Below are positions 37,516 through 47,180 of a DNA stretch of 64,000 nucleotides, in pieces; within the stretch, counting starts at the first letter, position 1; each line of letters starts with the position of its first letter. The stretch is from Prolixibacter sp. SD074 (GTDB lineage Bacteria > Bacteroidota > Bacteroidia > Bacteroidales > Prolixibacteraceae). Both the position numbers and the translations under genes were made by a program. The notes under the pieces were generated by a model. It did not search any database. It saw nothing but the letters and a program-made list of their open reading frames with translations, and had not been told where the DNA came from. The DNA lies in the NCBI RefSeq assembly GCF_009617895.1, contig NZ_BLAW01000001.1, positions 983,001-1,047,000 on the forward strand, in the 5' to 3' direction.

Positions 37516-38754
37516 TTACTTCAACAAAGTATTGCGTAACAGGTTCAGGGCCGATTGCGACGAGCGAACAATATTTCTTCCGCGGTCGTTACCAAAGTTA
37601 TATTTTTTTGAAACAACACCGTCAGGGCCGGCAACCGCTATCCAAACCAAGCCAACCGGCTTTTCCGGTGTGCCTCCTGTAGGTCCGGCAATTCCGGAAG
37701 TAGCCACTACATAATCAACTCCCAATACTTTTCGCGCACCAACTGCCATCGCTTCCACGACTTCGGCACTTACAGCTCCATGCTCAATAAGCACTTTTTC
37801 AGGGACACCGAGAACGTTTTCCTTTACTTCGTTGGAATAAGCTACTACGCTTCCGCGGAAATAATCTGAGCTACCTGCATCGGAAGTGAAAAAGTGTGCA
37901 ATATTTCCACCGGTGCAACTTTCTGCTGTTCCAACTGTCAGGTTGCGCTGTTTTAGCAGCTTGCCAATATTCCCGGTAAGGGTATCATCTTCATAACCGA
38001 AAATATGTTCCGGGATAATCGTTATTAATTCCTGTACTTTTTGGTCAAGTACACGGTTCATCATGTCGCGGTCATCGCCCGTAGCGCTCAACCGCAACCG
38101 GATGTGCATCGGATTAGGCAAATACGCCAGTTTGATGAACGAAGGCAGATTGTCTTCCCAACCGGCAATCCGTTCGGCCAACACCGACTCCGGTAAACCT
38201 TGCGATAAAATGGTCCGGTGAATGATTGGTGTAGTTTTGAACCGGGTACGCACCCTTGGTAATATCTGCTCATTTACCAGTGTTTTCATTTCGAATGGAA
38301 CGCCGGGCATAAAAACAAAAACATATCCCTCTTTTTCCATCCAAAGTCCGGGAGCTGTTCCCATCCGGTTGTGCAGCACAACCGCACTTTCAGGAACCAG
38401 CGCCTGGTCGCGGTTGAGTCCGTTCATCTGCACTCCGCGCGGAGCTAGCAATGTTTTTATGTGTTCCAGTACGTTATCGTCATAGACCAACTGTGTGCCA
38501 AAGAACTGACAAATAGCGTCTTTGGTCCTGTCGTCTTTTGTCGGGCCTAATCCTCCGGTAATCAGCACTAAATCGACTTTGCCCAAAGCATCTGCCAATG
38601 TTTCCAACATGTGGTCGTGCTCGTCTGATATACTGGTAATCTGCCGGACGGCAATTCCTTCGTCATTGAGTTGTCTGGCCATCCAGGCCGAATTAGTATC
38701 GATAATCTGGCCGATGAGAATCTCATCGCCAATGGTAATTAAATCTGCTTTCAT
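37516..38754 (-). CDS. cinA: CinA-like protein (NMN amidohydrolase / MoCF-binding domain)
   Basis: 412 aa from the ATG at 38754. N-terminal MoCF_biosynth-type domain with GDEILIGQIIDTNSAW and TGGLGPTKDDRTKD; C-terminal CinA domain with TAESCTGGNIAHFFTS and VGLVWIAVAGPDG. The full-length form combines ADP-ribose pyrophosphatase-like and nicotinamide mononucleotide deamidase activities in NAD salvage. The name recalls competence induction, which is not implied here. Confidence 0.95.
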   Translation of the reverse strand: MKADLITIGDEILIGQIIDTNSAWMARQLNDEGIAVRQITSISDEHDHMLETLADALGKVDLVLITGGLGPTKDDRTKDAICQFFGTQLVYDDNVLEHIKTLLAPRGVQMNGLNRDQALVPESAVVLHNRMGTAPGLWMEKEGYVFVFMPGVPFEMKTLVNEQILPRVRTRFKTTPIIHRTILSQGLPESVLAERIAGWEDNLPSFIKLAYLPNPMHIRLRLSATGDDRDMMNRVLDQKVQELITIIPEHIFGYEDDTLTGNIGKLLKQRNLTVGTAESCTGGNIAHFFTSDAGSSDYFRGSVVAYSNEVKENVLGVPEKVLIEHGAVSAEVVEAMAVGARKVLGVDYVVATSGIAGPTGGTPEKPVGLVWIAVAGPDGVVSKKYNFGNDRGRNIVRSSQSALNLLRNTLLK

Positions 38755-39030
38755 CAAGTATTATAATCTGTTCATGGGGCCAAATGAAACCAACACTGCA
38801 GTTTTCATTCCTTCGGGTTAATATCGGTCTAAATTACGGAAAACAACCTTGCGTTCATCTTCAGAATACCATAAACCTGGGCCATGGTCGCTTACGGGTA
38901 ACATCCTTTAGCCCGAAACAAATAGCTTATAAGCCATCTATGATCCTAATCCATTGAAATTTTGCAGATAATGTTCCAGCCGTCTCATCCCATCTTCCAG
39001 ATTTTTATTCAGGAAACCTCTTCGCCCTGT
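38755..39030. other. Short intergenic region
   Basis: About 275 bp with no gene. The YccF frame continues past its stop for some 30 more codons (segment NLEDGMRRLEHYLQNFNG), which looks protein-like but starts only after the stop and has no initiation site; I read it as debris or chance. Confidence 0.4.
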
Positions 39031-39399
39031 TTAGCGCAGGCCGTATCCGAAGGGGTAAAATCCCAGTCGCATCAGTTTAAAATGCTGAAGTCCGAACGGA
39101 ATTCCGATAATGGTGACACAAAACAGAATTCCGAACAGAAGATGTGTAACAGCAATCCAAAACCCGGCCAAAATGATCCAGATGACATTCAACAGAAACG
39201 AAATGACCGGGATGCTTTCGCCGGTCGGAACCACGTGTTTTCCGAAAGGGGTCAAATGAGCAACGCCCAGTTTAAAAGCCTGCAATCCCCAGGGAATGCC
39301 AACAATCGTCAGGCAGAGGACCAAGCCCCCCCAAAGATACTCGAAGAAGATAAAAACGCCTCCAAATACGAACCATATAATATTTCCTAAAAGTCTCAT
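39031..39399 (-). CDS. YccF domain membrane protein
   Basis: 122 aa with two copies of the YccF motif: NIIWFVFGGVF...IVGIPWGLQAFKL and NVIWIILAGFW...IIGIPFGLQHFKL. Three to four membrane segments. A small inner-membrane protein of unknown function, common across bacteria. Monocistronic on the minus strand, followed by the HTH gene 24 bp upstream. Confidence 0.93.
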   Translation of the reverse strand: MRLLGNIIWFVFGGVFIFFEYLWGGLVLCLTIVGIPWGLQAFKLGVAHLTPFGKHVVPTGESIPVISFLLNVIWIILAGFWIAVTHLLFGILFCVTIIGIPFGLQHFKLMRLGFYPFGYGLR

Positions 39400-39423
39400 A
39401 ACGAATAGGTATAATTGTCCTTC

Positions 39424-39606
39424 CTAAGGATGTTTGGGCTCATAAAAACAACGCCTGGGAGAAACAATTTTCCCTTCGTCTTTCAGCTTTTTCAGTGCTT
39501 TGTCGACCACCTTTTTGTCAATGCCGGCTCTTTCAGCTATTTCACCACTCTTAAGTGGGCGGCCGGTTTCGTTCATGGTTTGCAGGATTAGTTCACTGAT
39601 TTCCAT
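39424..39606 (-). CDS. Small winged-helix DNA-binding protein
   Basis: 60 aa. SELILQTMNETGRPLKSGEI and AERAGIDKKVVDKALKKLKD form a compact winged helix (helix-turn-helix followed by a basic wing ending RRCFYEPKHP). Family: small MarR/transcriptional-regulator-like proteins found as single domains in Bacteroidota. It sits between chorismate synthase and YccF on the same strand (11 and 24 bp), so it is probably co-transcribed with aroC. Target unknown. Confidence 0.8.
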   Translation of the reverse strand: MEISELILQTMNETGRPLKSGEIAERAGIDKKVVDKALKKLKDEGKIVSPRRCFYEPKHP

Positions 39607-39617
39607 TGGTTAAAATG

Positions 39618-40691
39618 TTAGAGTTTTGAGATGCTGTTCATCAGGAAATGATCGGCCAGTACAAGGGCAGCCATCGCTTCAACAATGGGCACAGCCCTCG
39701 GCAATACACACGGATCATGACGACCTTTGGGATTGATCGTTACTTCGTGTGCCGAGCTATCTATTGTATGCTGCTCTTTCAGTAAGGTAGCAATGGGTTT
39801 AAATGCTACCCGGAAATAAATGTCTTCACCATTGGATATTCCTCCCTGCACGCCACCGGAGTGGTTCGTTTTTGTCCGGATTTTGTCGCCGTCTTTCACA
39901 AATACATCGTTGTGTTCCGAACCAGATAAACGGGTTCCGGCAAAACCGGAGCCATACTCAAAGCCTTTTACCGCATTAATTCCCAACATGGCATGTCCTA
40001 AATCGGCATGCAATTTATTGAAAACAGGTTCTCCAAGACCAGCTGGCGCACCTGTTGCAACGCAGGTAATTACACCACCAACCGTATCGTGATTATTTCC
40101 GGCTTCTTCAATGCGGGCAATCATTCTCCCGGCTGTTTCCAAATCCGGGCAGCGGACAATATTTGATTCGGTTAAACCAAGATCCAGTTCCAGGTAACTT
40201 TTGGCCACTTCCACCTCACCAACCTGCGATACATATGCCTGAATGTTTACACCAATATTCTGCAGCAACTGCCTGGCAACTGCTCCGGCAGCTACCCGGG
40301 CAATGGTTTCCCGGGCCGATGAGCGTCCACCACCGCGATGATCGCGCCGGCCATATTTCTTAACGTAGGTATAATCGGCGTGCGAAGGGCGAAAGATCTC
40401 CCGGAGGTTATTATAATCCTTCGAATGCTGATCTTTATTTCGAATAATGAAACCGATAGGTGTTCCGGTGGTTTTTCCTTCAAATATTCCCGAAAGGAAT
40501 TCAATCTTGTCGCCTTCCTCGCGTTGTGTGGTAATATGTGATTGTCCGGGTTTACGGCGATCCAAATCCTTCTGCACTTTTTCCACATCCAGTTCCAGTC
40601 CGGATGGGCATCCGTCAATAACGCCGCCTATCGCTGCACCGTGTGATTCTCCAAATGTGGTTAACCTGAATATTTGTCCAAACGTGTTCAT
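39618..40691 (-). CDS. aroC: Chorismate synthase
   Basis: 357 aa, expected length. [20 protein letters not shown] at the start, [33 protein letters not shown] and [14 protein letters not shown] carry the FMN and EPSP-binding signatures of the family. Last step of the shikimate pathway, converting EPSP to chorismate in the cytoplasm. Upstream is slyD on the same strand, separated by a terminator hairpin. Confidence 0.97.
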   Translation of the reverse strand: MNTFGQIFRLTTFGESHGAAIGGVIDGCPSGLELDVEKVQKDLDRRKPGQSHITTQREEGDKIEFLSGIFEGKTTGTPIGFIIRNKDQHSKDYNNLREIFRPSHADYTYVKKYGRRDHRGGGRSSARETIARVAAGAVARQLLQNIGVNIQAYVSQVGEVEVAKSYLELDLGLTESNIVRCPDLETAGRMIARIEEAGNNHDTVGGVITCVATGAPAGLGEPVFNKLHADLGHAMLGINAVKGFEYGSGFAGTRLSGSEHNDVFVKDGDKIRTKTNHSGGVQGGISNGEDIYFRVAFKPIATLLKEQHTIDSSAHEVTINPKGRHDPCVLPRAVPIVEAMAALVLADHFLMNSISKL

Positions 40692-40705
40692 AGGCTGAAA
40701 TAAGA

Positions 40706-40726
40706 AACCCGGGAAAGTCCCGGGTT
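40706..40726 (-). terminator. Hairpin between slyD and aroC
   Basis: AACCCGGG pairs with CCCGGGTT around AAAGT. T-tract is weak on either strand, so it may be an attenuating or processing hairpin. It lies downstream of slyD and upstream of aroC on the minus strand. Confidence 0.6.
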
Positions 40727-40780
40727 GATAAAAATACGTTAATTTCTTTATTTCAAAAAGAAAATGTTTTTACGATTTGC

Positions 40781-41401
40781 TTAGCAGCCGCAACTTCCGC
40801 CGCCGCTTCCGCAACCACAACCACCGCCTGCATGTGCATGCTCGTGTTCGTGCTCGTGCTCATCGGTACTGCAACTTCCGCTACCGCAACCGCCGCCGCT
40901 TCCACAGCCACAACCGCCCTGGTTATATACAGCCGCCAATTCTTCAGCTGTTGCATCACGTACTTCCATAACCTCACCTTTGAAGAACAAATCTTCGCCG
41001 GCCAACGGGTGATTGAAGTCCATGCGTACCGTATCGTCTTCAACAGCCAAAACGATTCCGTTCATTCGCTGTCCTGAAGTAGACATCATCGGAACGGTAT
41101 TTCCCTGTTTAACCAGTTCAGCATCAAACTCGCCGTTCACTTCGAAAATGTGTTTGGGCAGGTTAATGATGGCCTCTTCGTTCACTTCACCGTAAGCATC
41201 TTTTGCCGGAATTTCCACGTCAAATACGGCACCGTCAGTCAATCCGGCCAAACGTTCTTCGAACATCGGCAGCATCAACCCGGCTCCGTAAAGAAATGTC
41301 AATGGATTTTCACGTCCGGCAGTCTCGAATACTTCTCCTTCCTTCCCGTCTACTCTGAGCTCATAAGTGAGGGAAACCATTTTATCTCTAGCAATTGTCA
41401 T
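40781..41401 (-). CDS. slyD: SlyD-like FKBP peptidyl-prolyl isomerase with metal-binding tail
   Basis: 206 aa. Residues 1-150 are an FKBP-type PPIase with an IF (chaperone) insert: the pattern SLTYELRVDGKEGEVFETAG and GMDFNHPLAG-type motif (MDFNHPLAGEDLFF) is diagnostic. The tail consists of blocks of CGCG/CGSG, a run of alternating HEHEHEH, and a second CGCGSGG block. SlyD tails of this type bind nickel, zinc or copper. It folds proline-containing proteins and may serve metal homeostasis. No adjacent hydrogenase genes are seen. Confidence 0.95.
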   Translation of the reverse strand: MTIARDKMVSLTYELRVDGKEGEVFETAGRENPLTFLYGAGLMLPMFEERLAGLTDGAVFDVEIPAKDAYGEVNEEAIINLPKHIFEVNGEFDAELVKQGNTVPMMSTSGQRMNGIVLAVEDDTVRMDFNHPLAGEDLFFKGEVMEVRDATAEELAAVYNQGGCGCGSGGGCGSGSCSTDEHEHEHEHAHAGGGCGCGSGGGSCGC

Positions 41402-41532
41402 AATAAGCTATTTAATACAAATTTTGCGTCGTACAAAGAAAGCACGAACTATTCTATCATGCAAATATCAGTTATCAAAAATACATTAATTTAGATTAAA
41501 TTTAAAAGAAATTTCATCAATCATGTAGCTAA

Positions 41533-43221
41533 TTAATAGCCTATAGCCTCTCCATCTTTTCTTGATTCAGATGCTCCGTAATAAACATCATTCTTAGCAT
41601 CGTACATAATCGCCTGGTAACCACCATAAATTCCATTTTCAAAACCAACACGATGTCCTCGTTGCATTAATGTTCTTATCGCTTCGTAGCCAAAACCGCT
41701 TTCCAGCGAAATTTGCCCGGTTCCGTCGGCTGGTGTGCCAGTCGGTGATGTAGAACCATCGTGACTAATACGTGGCGCATCGCCGGCTTCCTGCAGCCCC
41801 ATTCCAAAATCGATAACGTTCATCAAAATCTGGACATGTCCCTGCGGCTGGAAATCGCCTCCCATCACGCCAAAACTCATAAATGGCTGGCCATCCCTGG
41901 TAACAAAAGCCGGAATAATGGTGTGGAAAGGCCTTTTACCAGGTTCATAGGTATTGGCATGTCCTTCTTCCAGGTTGAAAAGCTGACCGCGATCCTGCAG
42001 CATGAATCCCAGTCCCGGAGGGACCATTCCGGAACCCATTCCACGATAATTCGATTGAATTAATGAAACCATATTCCCTTCATCGTCAGCTGCAGTCAGG
42101 TAAACCGTTTCTCCCTGGCTGATTTCACCGGCTGAATATTTTCCTGCCCTGTCGGGACGAATAAGCTTCCGGCGCTCGGCGGCATATTTTTCAGAAATCA
42201 GTGTTTCTACCGGTACGTTAGCAAAATCCATATCGGCATAGTATTTAGCCCGGTCCTCGAAGGCCAGTTTCTTAGCTTCGGTAAAGTAATGAATGTGATC
42301 AGCCGAGCCAAACCCCATGGAAGCAATATCGTAACCTTTCAAAATCTGGAGCATTTGTAACGCAGCAATTCCCTGTCCATTCGGCGGAAGCTCCCAAACA
42401 TCGTAGCCGCGGTAGTTCACTGAAACCGGCTCCACCCATTCCGAATGATGTGAAGCTAAATCTTCATACGAAAGGTAACCTCCCTGTTCCTGGATAAAAT
42501 CCGCGATCACATGTGCGATTCGGCCTTTATAGAAAGTATCGCGGCCGCCTTTGGCAATTTCCCGGTAGGTATTGGCCAGCATGGGATTCCGGAATACTTT
42601 GCCTTTATAGGGTGGTTCGCCGGCAGACATGTAAGTCTCTTTCACGTTGGGGAACTTTCGGCTGAAATATTCCACGGAACGGCCAAAGTAATAACCGATA
42701 ATTTCCGTTACCGGGAATCCTTCTTCAGCATATTGAATCGCCGGAGCCAGAAGATCTTTCATGGGCAGTTTTCCAAAACGATTATGTAACGAGAACCATC
42801 CATCTACACATCCGGGAACAGTCACCGGAAGCGGGCCAAACGGCGGTATTTCCGTCAATCCCTTTTCCTTGAAAATCGCCAGTGTCAGCGCCTTCGGCGA
42901 ACGGCCGCTGGCATTCAGTCCGTAAAGCTTTTTGGTTTTGGCATCCCAGACGATGGCGAACAGGTCACCGCCCATTCCGCTACCGGTCGGTTCCATCAAT
43001 CCAAGCGCCGCATTGGCTGCAATGGCTGCATCGATAGCCGAGCCGCCTTTCTTCAGGATATCGATACCAATTTGTGTCGCCAATGGCTGGCTGGTACATA
43101 CCATCCCATGGCGCGCCATCACCTCAGAACGTGTGGCGAAATTCTTACCGGTTATCCGATCCTGCGCAAACAGCGAGATACTTGTCAAAAAAAACAATAC
43201 CAGAGAAGCAAATTTTTTCAT
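41533..43221 (-). CDS. ggt: Gamma-glutamyltransferase
   Basis: 562 aa from the ATG at 43221 (a TTG two codons upstream is less likely). Signal peptide SLVLFFLTSISLFAQ. The precursor self-cleaves before the catalytic threonine, here expected in the GETVYLTAADDEGNMVS stretch at about residue 370; GMGGDLFAIVWD and the later MGGDFQPQGHVQ match the family. Exported to the periplasm, hydrolyses or transfers gamma-glutamyl groups of glutathione. The AFQ/Thr site is less canonical than in the enterobacterial enzyme. Confidence 0.94.
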   Translation of the reverse strand: MKKFASLVLFFLTSISLFAQDRITGKNFATRSEVMARHGMVCTSQPLATQIGIDILKKGGSAIDAAIAANAALGLMEPTGSGMGGDLFAIVWDAKTKKLYGLNASGRSPKALTLAIFKEKGLTEIPPFGPLPVTVPGCVDGWFSLHNRFGKLPMKDLLAPAIQYAEEGFPVTEIIGYYFGRSVEYFSRKFPNVKETYMSAGEPPYKGKVFRNPMLANTYREIAKGGRDTFYKGRIAHVIADFIQEQGGYLSYEDLASHHSEWVEPVSVNYRGYDVWELPPNGQGIAALQMLQILKGYDIASMGFGSADHIHYFTEAKKLAFEDRAKYYADMDFANVPVETLISEKYAAERRKLIRPDRAGKYSAGEISQGETVYLTAADDEGNMVSLIQSNYRGMGSGMVPPGLGFMLQDRGQLFNLEEGHANTYEPGKRPFHTIIPAFVTRDGQPFMSFGVMGGDFQPQGHVQILMNVIDFGMGLQEAGDAPRISHDGSTSPTGTPADGTGQISLESGFGYEAIRTLMQRGHRVGFENGIYGGYQAIMYDAKNDVYYGASESRKDGEAIGY

Positions 43222-43295
43222 TGTCAATTCGGTTTAAAATGAACGGGAATTTACAGAAATTCTGCCAAATGGACAGAAAGGCCACACGACAGACA

Positions 43296-43336
43296 AAAAA
43301 GGCAGATGCTCCTTAAATGGATTCATCCGCCTTTTT
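43296..43336. terminator. Terminator between DUF4465 gene and ggt
   Basis: AAAAAGGCAGATG pairs with CATCCGCCTTTTT; symmetric tracts. It ends the riboswitch/CWC/DUF4465 transcript on the minus strand. Confidence 0.8.
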
Positions 43337-43421
43337 ACAATCAAGTATGTTAAGCAGGAATAGTAAAAAATCTAAACAGTTACAACATGACAATAGTTTA
43401 TTCCTGTGGGGTGATGATTCA

Positions 43422-44177
43422 CTACTCTCCTTTTGATACTATTTCGTAACGAATATTGTCGAGACAAACATAAGTAGGTGTATTGATGCCATAATCACCG
43501 ACATCAGAAGATCCAAAGCGGAAAGTTAATTTATTCACTTTACCTAAACCTGATAAATCAACTTTGGACCACTCGTTCACGATGTAATCCTGGCTGTTGT
43601 CTGTGAAACGGTAATCGGCCAGGTAAAACGCTACATTGCCAATTGAATCGCCGGCCGCATCGTAGCCGATAATGTCTACTTTGAACCAATCAGGATCGTT
43701 TCCGGTATCGCCGCCGAATTTTTTACCGTAAGCATCTCCGTCTTTCATCGAAAGCGCCGGATAGGCGTCATTACACAGCTCAATGTTTTTTACCTGGTAT
43801 TCCTGGCCGTTCAGAAATGAAAAGTATACATCACCTGGGTATGACGGGAAAAATATGGCAAAGCTGTTGCCGTTATTGGCGGCGTCATAAACGCTGTACT
43901 GATTGCCATAACCGGCTGTTTGGGTGTCATTCAGTTTGGAATACGAAAAACTGTCCCAGGTTGACCAATCGGCGTTGTAATTATTCGGGAAAACCATATC
44001 GCCCGAAGTAAATCCGCCCGATGCATCGCTTCCGTTCCAGTAACCGGAAGAAGGCGTCTGGAGGCCTTCAAAATCGATTGTTTTCGTTTCAGTAATGGTT
44101 TCTTCCGATTTGTCGCAGGCAGTAAATAGCAAAGCCAAAGCAATTGTTGCCATGAACAATCCGTTTAATTTCTTCAT
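43422..44177 (-). CDS. DUF4465 lipoprotein, possibly cobalamin-binding
   Basis: 251 aa. Lipoprotein signal peptide with lipobox FTAC at residues 18-21. The mature part matches DUF4465: TKTIDFEGL, SFSYSKLNDTQTAGYGNQYS, NGNSFAIFF and the closing GDYGINTPTYVCLDNI. It is the second gene of a unit that begins with a cobalamin riboswitch and a CWC protein. Bacteroidota surface lipoproteins behind such riboswitches include corrinoid-binding accessory proteins of outer-membrane uptake, so corrinoid binding is the likely role (inference). No BtuB-type receptor is in the window. Confidence 0.85.
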   Translation of the reverse strand: MKKLNGLFMATIALALLFTACDKSEETITETKTIDFEGLQTPSSGYWNGSDASGGFTSGDMVFPNNYNADWSTWDSFSYSKLNDTQTAGYGNQYSVYDAANNGNSFAIFFPSYPGDVYFSFLNGQEYQVKNIELCNDAYPALSMKDGDAYGKKFGGDTGNDPDWFKVDIIGYDAAGDSIGNVAFYLADYRFTDNSQDYIVNEWSKVDLSGLGKVNKLTFRFGSSDVGDYGINTPTYVCLDNIRYEIVSKGE

Positions 44178-44179
44178 GA

Positions 44180-44386
44180 TTAATCCTTTTTTGTCGTTTG
44201 ATTTCCATTGATTCGGAGGTCATTTTGAAGTTCACTGATGCATGACATACATAAACATGCATCGTAGTTGTCCCTGAGCGTTTCACTCAACGCATCGGGC
44301 AATCTTTCACGGGCACACCAACATTGCTGAATGTCGTCCTCCCGACATTCGAATGTGGAACCACAGCGCGGACATACATTTTCCAT
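44180..44386 (-). CDS. Cysteine-rich CWC protein
   Basis: 68 aa. MENVCPRCGSTFECREDDI, then CWCARERLP, and a second pair CLCMSCI: cysteines at regular spacing with the CWC core that names the family. A small cytoplasmic zinc- or metal-binding protein of unknown job. First gene after the cobalamin riboswitch, two bases before the DUF4465 gene. Confidence 0.88.
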   Translation of the reverse strand: MENVCPRCGSTFECREDDIQQCWCARERLPDALSETLRDNYDACLCMSCISELQNDLRINGNQTTKKD

Positions 44387-44499
44387 AATAATGACATTTA
44401 ATTAGTGGATGATTCCGGCTTTCTTTCAAATGTGAAAAATGAAGAACAATTGCTTGCAGTTCATTTTTGCTATTTATCCCGAAAGCAAAAACTAGTCTG

Positions 44500-44683
44500 T
44501 GAACCGTGGCAGGTCTTCTGGCTCACCCGGGTTTCCTGCACCTTCCCGTTTCAAAATGAAACAGTGGTTATGCGGATCAGGAAACTCATAACTACGGGCT
44601 TACAGCTGCGGGAACAGCTCCGGATTTTCACCGGATTCCCTTTTCATTTTCTTCTCCCCGACCGGGAGTTGAAAAACCAAAAT
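44500..44683 (-). promoter_or_regulatory. Cobalamin (B12) riboswitch
   Basis: On the minus strand the leader contains the conserved core: GGGAATCCGGTGAAAATCCGG, then GCTGTTCCCGCAGCTGTAAGC (plus-strand 44598-44640), and near the 3' end GCCAGAAGACCTGCC (44508-44522), the second diagnostic box. The order and spacing fit the class. It lies 110 bp upstream of the CWC gene and would shut it and the DUF4465 gene off when adenosylcobalamin is present (family knowledge). A TATCTTTG -7 element sits at 44690-44697. Confidence 0.93.
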
Positions 44684-44689
44684 TCACGT

Positions 44690-44697
44690 CAAAGATA
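44690..44697 (-). promoter_or_regulatory. -7 box of the riboswitch transcript
   Basis: TATCTTTG on the minus strand fits TAnnTTTG. No TTTG is found at the expected distance upstream, so the -33 box is weak or absent. The start site would be about 7 nt further on, at the 5' end of the riboswitch. Confidence 0.6.
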
Positions 44698-44799
44698 TAT
44701 GACATTTTCAAATTATGACCATTTTTTAACAGGATATTTTGCTTACTTTTCAACAATAATAGCATTTGATTTTTTACCCACGGCCAAGATTTCCAAGAA

Positions 44800-44895
44800 A
44801 TGATGAAGGCCCGGAAGATGGCTAATCTGACCCGGCTGGTTGTGCTTGCCGGTTTCGTGATTATCTATCTGATTATGATTTCACAATTTCATTAA
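44800..44895 (+). CDS. Candidate 31-aa single-span membrane peptide
   Basis: ATG at 44800, immediately repeated, then 31 codons and TAA. Sequence MMKARKMANLTRL followed by a hydrophobic run VVLAGFVIIYLIMI and SQFH. The basic N-terminus and one continuous hydrophobic segment fit an inner-membrane microprotein with N-in topology. It lies between the divergent riboswitch promoter and ligA. No relatives known to me; may be chance. Confidence 0.4.
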   Translation: MMKARKMANLTRLVVLAGFVIIYLIMISQFH

Positions 44896-44981
44896 AGTAA
44901 ACGAATTCGCTGCGAATGGCTTCTTTTTCTATTCCCGAACTGCCATTTTTAGTACTTTTAGTTTTTTAAAATGTGAAGAAA

Positions 44982-46994
44982 ATGACTTCGGAAACGACCC
45001 GGAAACGCATTCTGGAATTAAGAGAAGAACTCGAGCAGCATAATTACAATTACTACGTATTAAACCAGCCAACTATCGGTGATGAAACTTTCGACCATTT
45101 GATGAATGAACTCATCGAACTGGAGAAAGAGGCGCCGGAATTGTACGATTCCAATTCACCTTCGCAACGCGTAGGCAGTGACATCAACCAGCAGTTTGCA
45201 CAGGTTCGTCACACCTACCCGATGCTTTCGTTGAGCAACACCTATTCTGAGAGTGAAGTCCGGGAATTTGACCAACGGGCCCGAAAGCTCGTCGATGAAC
45301 CATTCATTTATGTTTGTGAGCTGAAATTTGACGGGATTTCCATCAGTTTGACGTATGAAAACGGTCAATTAGTTCGTGCCGTAACCCGCGGCGATGGTGT
45401 TCAGGGAGACGATGTGACAGCCAATGTAAAAACCATCCGAAGTGTACCGCTAAAGCTGAAAGGTGACTATCCGGGAAAATTTGAGATACGCGGAGAAGTG
45501 CTGATGCCTTTTGCTTCGTTTGAAAAGCTGAACGAAGCACGTGCTGAAGCCGGTGAACCACCTTTTGCCAACCCGCGAAATGTAGCTTCAGGAACACTGA
45601 AACTGCAGAATTCATCTGACGTAGCCAAGCGAAACCTGGACGCCGTCTTCTATTATGTATTGGGTGATAACCTGCCGTCTGACGGTCATATGGAGTTGTT
45701 GGAAAAGGCAAAGAGATGGGGATTCAAAACCTCTGAACATATTAAGGCCTGTAAAAACGTAGAAGAGATATTTCAATTTCTCCATTACTGGGATGAGGAG
45801 CGGAAAAATCTTCCGGTTGCTACCGACGGCGTTGTGATTAAAGTGAATTCCCGCAGGATACAGGAAGAGATGGGCTATACGGCCAAATCACCGCGTTGGG
45901 CCATTGCTTATAAGTTTAAGGCCGAAAGACTGGCGACCCGTTTGAAAGCCGTCACGTACCAGGTGGGACGGACTGGCGCGGTTACACCGGTCGCTAATTT
46001 GGACCCCATATTGTTGGCGGGAACCATTGTTAAAAGAGCTTCCCTCCATAATGCCGATATCATTGCCAACCTCGATCTCCATATCGATGACCAGGTTTAC
46101 GTGGAAAAAGGCGGGGAAATTATTCCCAAAATTGTGGGGGTCGATACCGAATCCCGAAAGGCAGGCGCTGCTAAAGTTGAATTCATAACCAATTGTCCGG
46201 AGTGTAATACACCCCTGAAACGCACGGAAGGCGAAGCTGCCTATTATTGCCCCAACGAAAATGGTTGCCCCCCCCAGCTAAGGGGGAAAATAGAGCATTT
46301 CTGTAGTCGTGGCGCCATGGATATTGAAGGACTTGGAAAAGAGACCATCCGGCTTTTCTTTGATAAAGGGTTACTCACCGACGTAGCCGGCATCTATGAT
46401 CTTCCTGAAAAACAACGAGAAATTCTCGCCCTGGATTTCTTTCAGAAAAAATCGGTGGAGAACCTGGTAACTGGTATTGAGAATTCAAAAAAACAACCTT
46501 TTGAGAAGGTGTTGTTCGGTTTGGGTATTCGGTTTATCGGGGAAACAGCTGCCAAAAAAATTGTCCGTGCTTTTCGTTCTATCGAAAAACTGGAAGAAGC
46601 TTCGCTGGATGAATTGATTGCTGTAGATGAGATTGGCGAAAAAATGGCTCAGTCCATCCGGAATTATTTTGATGACGAAAAAAACCGTATTTTAATCCAG
46701 CGATTACGCAAGGCCGGCCTCACCATGGAAGTTGATGAGGATTCGCTTCCCGCTTCTGAAAAGCTGAAAGGCCTTACGTTTGTGATTTCCGGGAATTTTG
46801 GAACATCGCAGCGCAGAAAAGAACTGGGTGAATTAGTGGAACAAAACGGTGGGAAAAACGCCGGCTCTATTACCGGAAAAACAGACTATCTGCTGGCCGG
46901 TGACAAAATAGGGCCATCGAAAAGAGAAAAGGCTGAGAAATTAAAAATTCCAATCATCAACGAAGATGAATTTCTCAGGATGATTGAAGCGTAA
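44982..46994 (+). CDS. ligA: NAD-dependent DNA ligase
   Basis: 670 aa from the ATG at 44982 (a GTG 9 bp upstream is possible, 673 aa). Order: Ia domain ([20 protein letters not shown]), adenylation domain with the lysine in ELKFDG (about residue 115), OB fold, four-cysteine zinc finger (CPEC ... CPNENGC), helix-hairpin-helix region and C-terminal BRCT domain ([13 protein letters not shown]). Seals nicks in replication and repair. Upstream stretch has no other gene. Confidence 0.98.
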   Translation: MTSETTRKRILELREELEQHNYNYYVLNQPTIGDETFDHLMNELIELEKEAPELYDSNSPSQRVGSDINQQFAQVRHTYPMLSLSNTYSESEVREFDQRARKLVDEPFIYVCELKFDGISISLTYENGQLVRAVTRGDGVQGDDVTANVKTIRSVPLKLKGDYPGKFEIRGEVLMPFASFEKLNEARAEAGEPPFANPRNVASGTLKLQNSSDVAKRNLDAVFYYVLGDNLPSDGHMELLEKAKRWGFKTSEHIKACKNVEEIFQFLHYWDEERKNLPVATDGVVIKVNSRRIQEEMGYTAKSPRWAIAYKFKAERLATRLKAVTYQVGRTGAVTPVANLDPILLAGTIVKRASLHNADIIANLDLHIDDQVYVEKGGEIIPKIVGVDTESRKAGAAKVEFITNCPECNTPLKRTEGEAAYYCPNENGCPPQLRGKIEHFCSRGAMDIEGLGKETIRLFFDKGLLTDVAGIYDLPEKQREILALDFFQKKSVENLVTGIENSKKQPFEKVLFGLGIRFIGETAAKKIVRAFRSIEKLEEASLDELIAVDEIGEKMAQSIRNYFDDEKNRILIQRLRKAGLTMEVDEDSLPASEKLKGLTFVISGNFGTSQRRKELGELVEQNGGKNAGSITGKTDYLLAGDKIGPSKREKAEKLKIPIINEDEFLRMIEA

Positions 46995-47180
46995 GAAGCA
47001 ATTATGATACAGCGAAGAAGACAAAAGATAGTGAAATTAAAAACAGCTTAAACAGGGTGCATTTATCGATTGATCTATAGAATAATCGATAGATATACTT
47101 ACAATCTGTAAGCAGAAATATTATAACCATCAATATTAAATACGAATAACCAATCAACGAATTAGTAAATTTGTCCCGAT

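Noticed and set aside
44405-44803. 132-codon plus-strand ORF upstream of ligA
   Set aside because: It runs antisense through the cobalamin riboswitch and has no domain; the riboswitch explains the sequence.
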